Shown: positions 15,212 through 17,150 of the stretch, in pieces
Numbering within the stretch: position 1 is the first letter of the stretch
Layout: the number at the start of each line of letters is the position of its first letter
Assembly: GCA_964598695.1 (NCBI GenBank)
Contig: CAZRDB010000112.1
Span: 1-17,150, forward strand
Length of the DNA: 17,150 nt
Direction: 5' to 3'
From: CAZRDB01 sp964598695
GTDB taxonomy: Bacteria; Armatimonadota; Zipacnadia; UBA1398
The notes under the pieces: generated by a model
What the model saw: only the letters and a program-made list of their open reading frames with translations
What the model was told of the DNA's origin: nothing
The model's database searches: none
Made by a program: the position numbers and the translations under genes

Positions 15212-16591
15212 ATGCACCGGATCGCCGCTGTCGCCTGCCTGGTCTGCGCGGGCGTCCCCGCCGCCGCCCAAGAGTCGGTCGGGGCGCCCCCCGCCCGGCC
15301 CGGCCTTCAGCTCTTCTTCGACGGCCAGGGCGTCGAGGCGCTCACGGGCGATGCCCGGCGGGTGCTCCACTCGCCCACCCCGCGCGAAGTTGCACTCTCG
15401 TTCGATGCGCCCTGGGAGGGCCCCGCCTCAGCTTACGTGACGGTGCTCACGACGCCGGAGAGCCGGTTCCGCCTGTACTATCGTGGCCTGCGCTCGGGCG
15501 AGGCCGAGCAGTACGCCTGTGTCGCGGAGAGCGCCGACGGGATCCACTTCGAGCGGCCGACGGTCGGGGCGGTCGAGTACGAGGGCTCCACGGAGAACAA
15601 CATCCTCCTCGCTGGGGGGGACGCCCACAACCTCGCGCCCTTCGTCGACACCAACCCGGCTTGCGAGCCGTCGGAGCGCTACAAGGCGATCGGTGGCGCA
15701 CCGCCCCGCGCCTACGCCTCGGCCGACGGCCTCTCGTGGCGTCTCCTACAGCAGGAGCCGGTGCTCACGGACGGGGCGTTCGACTCCCAGAACACGCCGC
15801 GCTACGACGAGGTGCTCGGCTGCTACGTCTGCTACTACCGAGACTTCCGCGAGGGGGTCCGCACGATCCGGCGGATGACCTCCCCGGACTTCCTCCACTG
15901 GTCGGGCGGCGAGTGGCTCGCCTTCCCGGGCGTGCCGCCGGAGCACCTCTATACGAACGCCATCGTCCGCTACTGGCGCAACCCGGAGATCCTCGTCGGC
16001 TTCCCGAAGCGGTTCGTCCCCGAGCGCAAGAAGCACGCCGGCTACGCCGAGCCGGGTGTCTCCGACGGCGTCTTCATGTCGAGCCGCGACGGTCTCACGT
16101 GGGAGCGTTGGCCCGAGGCGTTCCTCCGGCCCGGGCCCGACCCCGAGAACTGGACCGACCGCACGAACATGATCGCCTGGGGCCTCCTGCCCGCCTCCCC
16201 AACGGAGATGGCCCTGTACTGGAGCGAGCACTACCAGCACGAGACGAGCCGGGTTCGGCGCGGAACCATCCGGATCGACGGCTTCGCATCGATCCACGCC
16301 GGGGCGGTGGGCGGGGAGCTGCTGACCGCGCCGGTCGGGGTCTCGGGCGGGCGGCTGTTGGTCAACTACGCCACCTCGGCGGCCGGCTCGCTCCGCTTCG
16401 AACTGCGGGACGAGGCGGGGCAGCCGATCCCCGGCTTCACGCTGGCCGAGTCCGAGGAGCTGTTCGGCGATGAGATCGAGCACGCCGTCTCGTGGGGCGG
16501 GAGCGACCTCGGCAGCCTCCGCGGGACGACGGTCCGCCTCCGGGTGAGCCTGAGCGACGCCGATCTCTACTCGTTCGTCTTCGTGGACTGA
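15212..16591 (+). CDS. Secreted glycosidase-like beta-propeller protein
   Basis: A 459-residue protein with a signal peptide (basic HR, hydrophobic IAAVACLVCAGV, likely cleavage after the AAA at 17-19). The body repeats propeller-like blades with motifs seen in GH32/GH43-type five-bladed propellers: FRLYYRG, YACVAESADGIHFERP, RYKAIGG, AYASADGLSWRLL, FDSQNTPRYDEVLGCYVCYYRD and VFMSSRDGLTWERW. The C-terminal ~110 residues form a beta-sandwich-like part with IDGFASIHAG, LLVNYATSAAGSLRFEL and DADLYSFVF. Proteins with this whole pattern are, from memory, abundant in Planctomycetota, Verrucomicrobiota and Armatimonadota and are annotated as glycosyl-hydrolase-like. I cannot assign a substrate or confirm catalytic residues. 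AAGGGG at 15198-15203 precedes ATG 15212. It is separated from the hox operon by a hairpin and is probably transcribed independently. Confidence 0.75.
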   Translation: MHRIAAVACLVCAGVPAAAQESVGAPPARPGLQLFFDGQGVEALTGDARRVLHSPTPREVALSFDAPWEGPASAYVTVLTTPESRFRLYYRGLRSGEAEQYACVAESADGIHFERPTVGAVEYEGSTENNILLAGGDAHNLAPFVDTNPACEPSERYKAIGGAPPRAYASADGLSWRLLQQEPVLTDGAFDSQNTPRYDEVLGCYVCYYRDFREGVRTIRRMTSPDFLHWSGGEWLAFPGVPPEHLYTNAIVRYWRNPEILVGFPKRFVPERKKHAGYAEPGVSDGVFMSSRDGLTWERWPEAFLRPGPDPENWTDRTNMIAWGLLPASPTEMALYWSEHYQHETSRVRRGTIRIDGFASIHAGAVGGELLTAPVGVSGGRLLVNYATSAAGSLRFELRDEAGQPIPGFTLAESEELFGDEIEHAVSWGGSDLGSLRGTTVRLRVSLSDADLYSFVFVD

Positions 16592-16602
16592 GGTCGCGGG
16601 CG

Positions 16603-17150
16603 CTACAGGGCAGGGCCCTCCGCGCGCGCCTCGGCCATCGGCCGGGCCTCGAGGGTCACCGAGTGGCTCCCCTCGGGCACGCGAAGCTCCCAGCCCGACC
16701 CTCGGCGTTGCACCGTCACGGTTGCGCCGTCGACGGTGGCGAGGCAGCAAGGGGCGCCCGGAACCGGCCAGTGGAGCACGAGTCTGCAGGCGGGCCCGGA
16801 CGTCCGGAGCGCGTAGCTCACGAACACCGGCATCGCCTCGTTGCGGGCCACGGCGGTCACGGTGACCTCGCCGGAGTCCGGCACCACCTCCAGCTCCGTT
16901 CGACGGAAGAGCTGGAAGCTGCCCTCGGGAGCCGCGGCGCCGAGGCCCACGACCGTCGCCCCGCCCATCCGCTGGAAGGCGGGACGCCGTCCCGCGGCAG
17001 GCACGAGCAGGGACCGCCCGCCGACCGCGATCTCGAGCGGGTCACCATCCTTGCGGTATACGAGCACGTTGCCCGCGACATCGGCCAACTCCGACCGCGC
17101 GGTCTGAGCGTTGGGGGGGTACGCGTGGGCCTCTCCGAGGTTCGCGAGGA
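16603..17150 (-). CDS. Protein of unknown function, 5' end beyond the window
   Basis: A minus-strand reading frame ends with TAG at 16603-16605 and stays open to the right edge of the window, giving at least 182 C-terminal residues. I therefore treat it as the 3' end of a longer gene rather than starting it at the in-frame TTG at 17088. The visible part is rich in predicted beta strands (for example NVLVYRKDG, SLLVPA, TELEVVPDSGEVTVTAVARN, FVSYALRTSG, LRVPEGSHSVTLEA) and resembles the beta-sandwich end of a secreted or carbohydrate-active protein, but no family is recognisable. It is convergent with the propeller gene, with only 11 bases between the two stops and no hairpin there. No function is assigned. 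Confidence 0.6.
   Translation of the reverse strand, partial: LANLGEAHAYPPNAQTARSELADVAGNVLVYRKDGDPLEIAVGGRSLLVPAAGRRPAFQRMGGATVVGLGAAAPEGSFQLFRRTELEVVPDSGEVTVTAVARNEAMPVFVSYALRTSGPACRLVLHWPVPGAPCCLATVDGATVTVQRRGSGWELRVPEGSHSVTLEARPMAEARAEGPAL

Noticed and set aside
16603..17088. Complete minus-strand gene starting at TTG 17088
   Set aside because: The frame continues open with protein-like sequence to the window edge, so a start at this TTG is not supported. It is treated as a partial gene.

Overview
The window is gene-dense bacterial DNA of high GC (about 70% by eye). Shine-Dalgarno-led starts and frequent GTG starts are typical of a high-GC bacterium. No rRNA, tRNA, CRISPR array or insertion sequence was seen. 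The organism cannot be named from this alone. A copper-amine-oxidase-N1-like stalk domain, a secreted propeller protein of a type I associate with Planctomycetota and Armatimonadota, and a DHH-CBS-nucleotidyltransferase fusion common in Deltaproteobacteria-like lineages suggest an environmental, possibly poorly cultured phylum. That is inference.

Layout. (1) 1-696 is the 3' end of a stalk-domain protein gene. (2) 697-861 is a leader with a near-perfect 30-base palindrome, followed by lysA (862-2175). (3) 2209-9369 is a tightly packed run, probably co-transcribed: a DHH/CBS/tRNA-nucleotidyltransferase fusion, an M50 membrane protease, trpS, scpA, scpB and a D,D-carboxypeptidase (dacF-like). 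Its genes overlap or lie within about 12 bases of each other. The TrpRS carries a cysteine pattern matching the [4Fe-4S] type known from Thermotoga. (4) 9370-9621 is the largest gap (252 bases). It holds three copies of CACGCCTC and a relatively AT-rich stretch, and is the likely control region of the next operon. (5) 9622-14723 encodes a complete bidirectional NAD-linked [NiFe] hydrogenase (group 3d, Hox type): hoxF (with fused NuoE-like N-terminus), hoxU, hoxY, hoxH and the maturation protease hoxW. A stand-alone response-regulator receiver follows (14734-15108), then a strong hairpin at 15134-15165. (6) 15212-16591 is a secreted glycosidase-like beta-propeller protein, facing a convergent partial gene of unknown function on the minus strand (16603 to the window end).

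How it works together. HoxY/HoxH would interconvert H2 with protons and electrons. HoxU relays electrons through Fe-S clusters to HoxF, which exchanges them with NAD(H) at FMN. HoxW would trim the HoxH C-terminus after nickel insertion. The hyp maturation genes and a cognate histidine kinase are not in the window. The upstream block is housekeeping: lysine biosynthesis, tRNA 3'-end maturation, tryptophan charging, chromosome condensation and peptidoglycan trimming.

The most notable points are the orphan receiver directly behind the hydrogenase genes, the altered Fe-S ligand set in the NuoE-like part of HoxF, the Fe-S-type TrpRS, the repeats upstream of hoxF and the palindrome before lysA. I saw no clear sign of a wholly new system.
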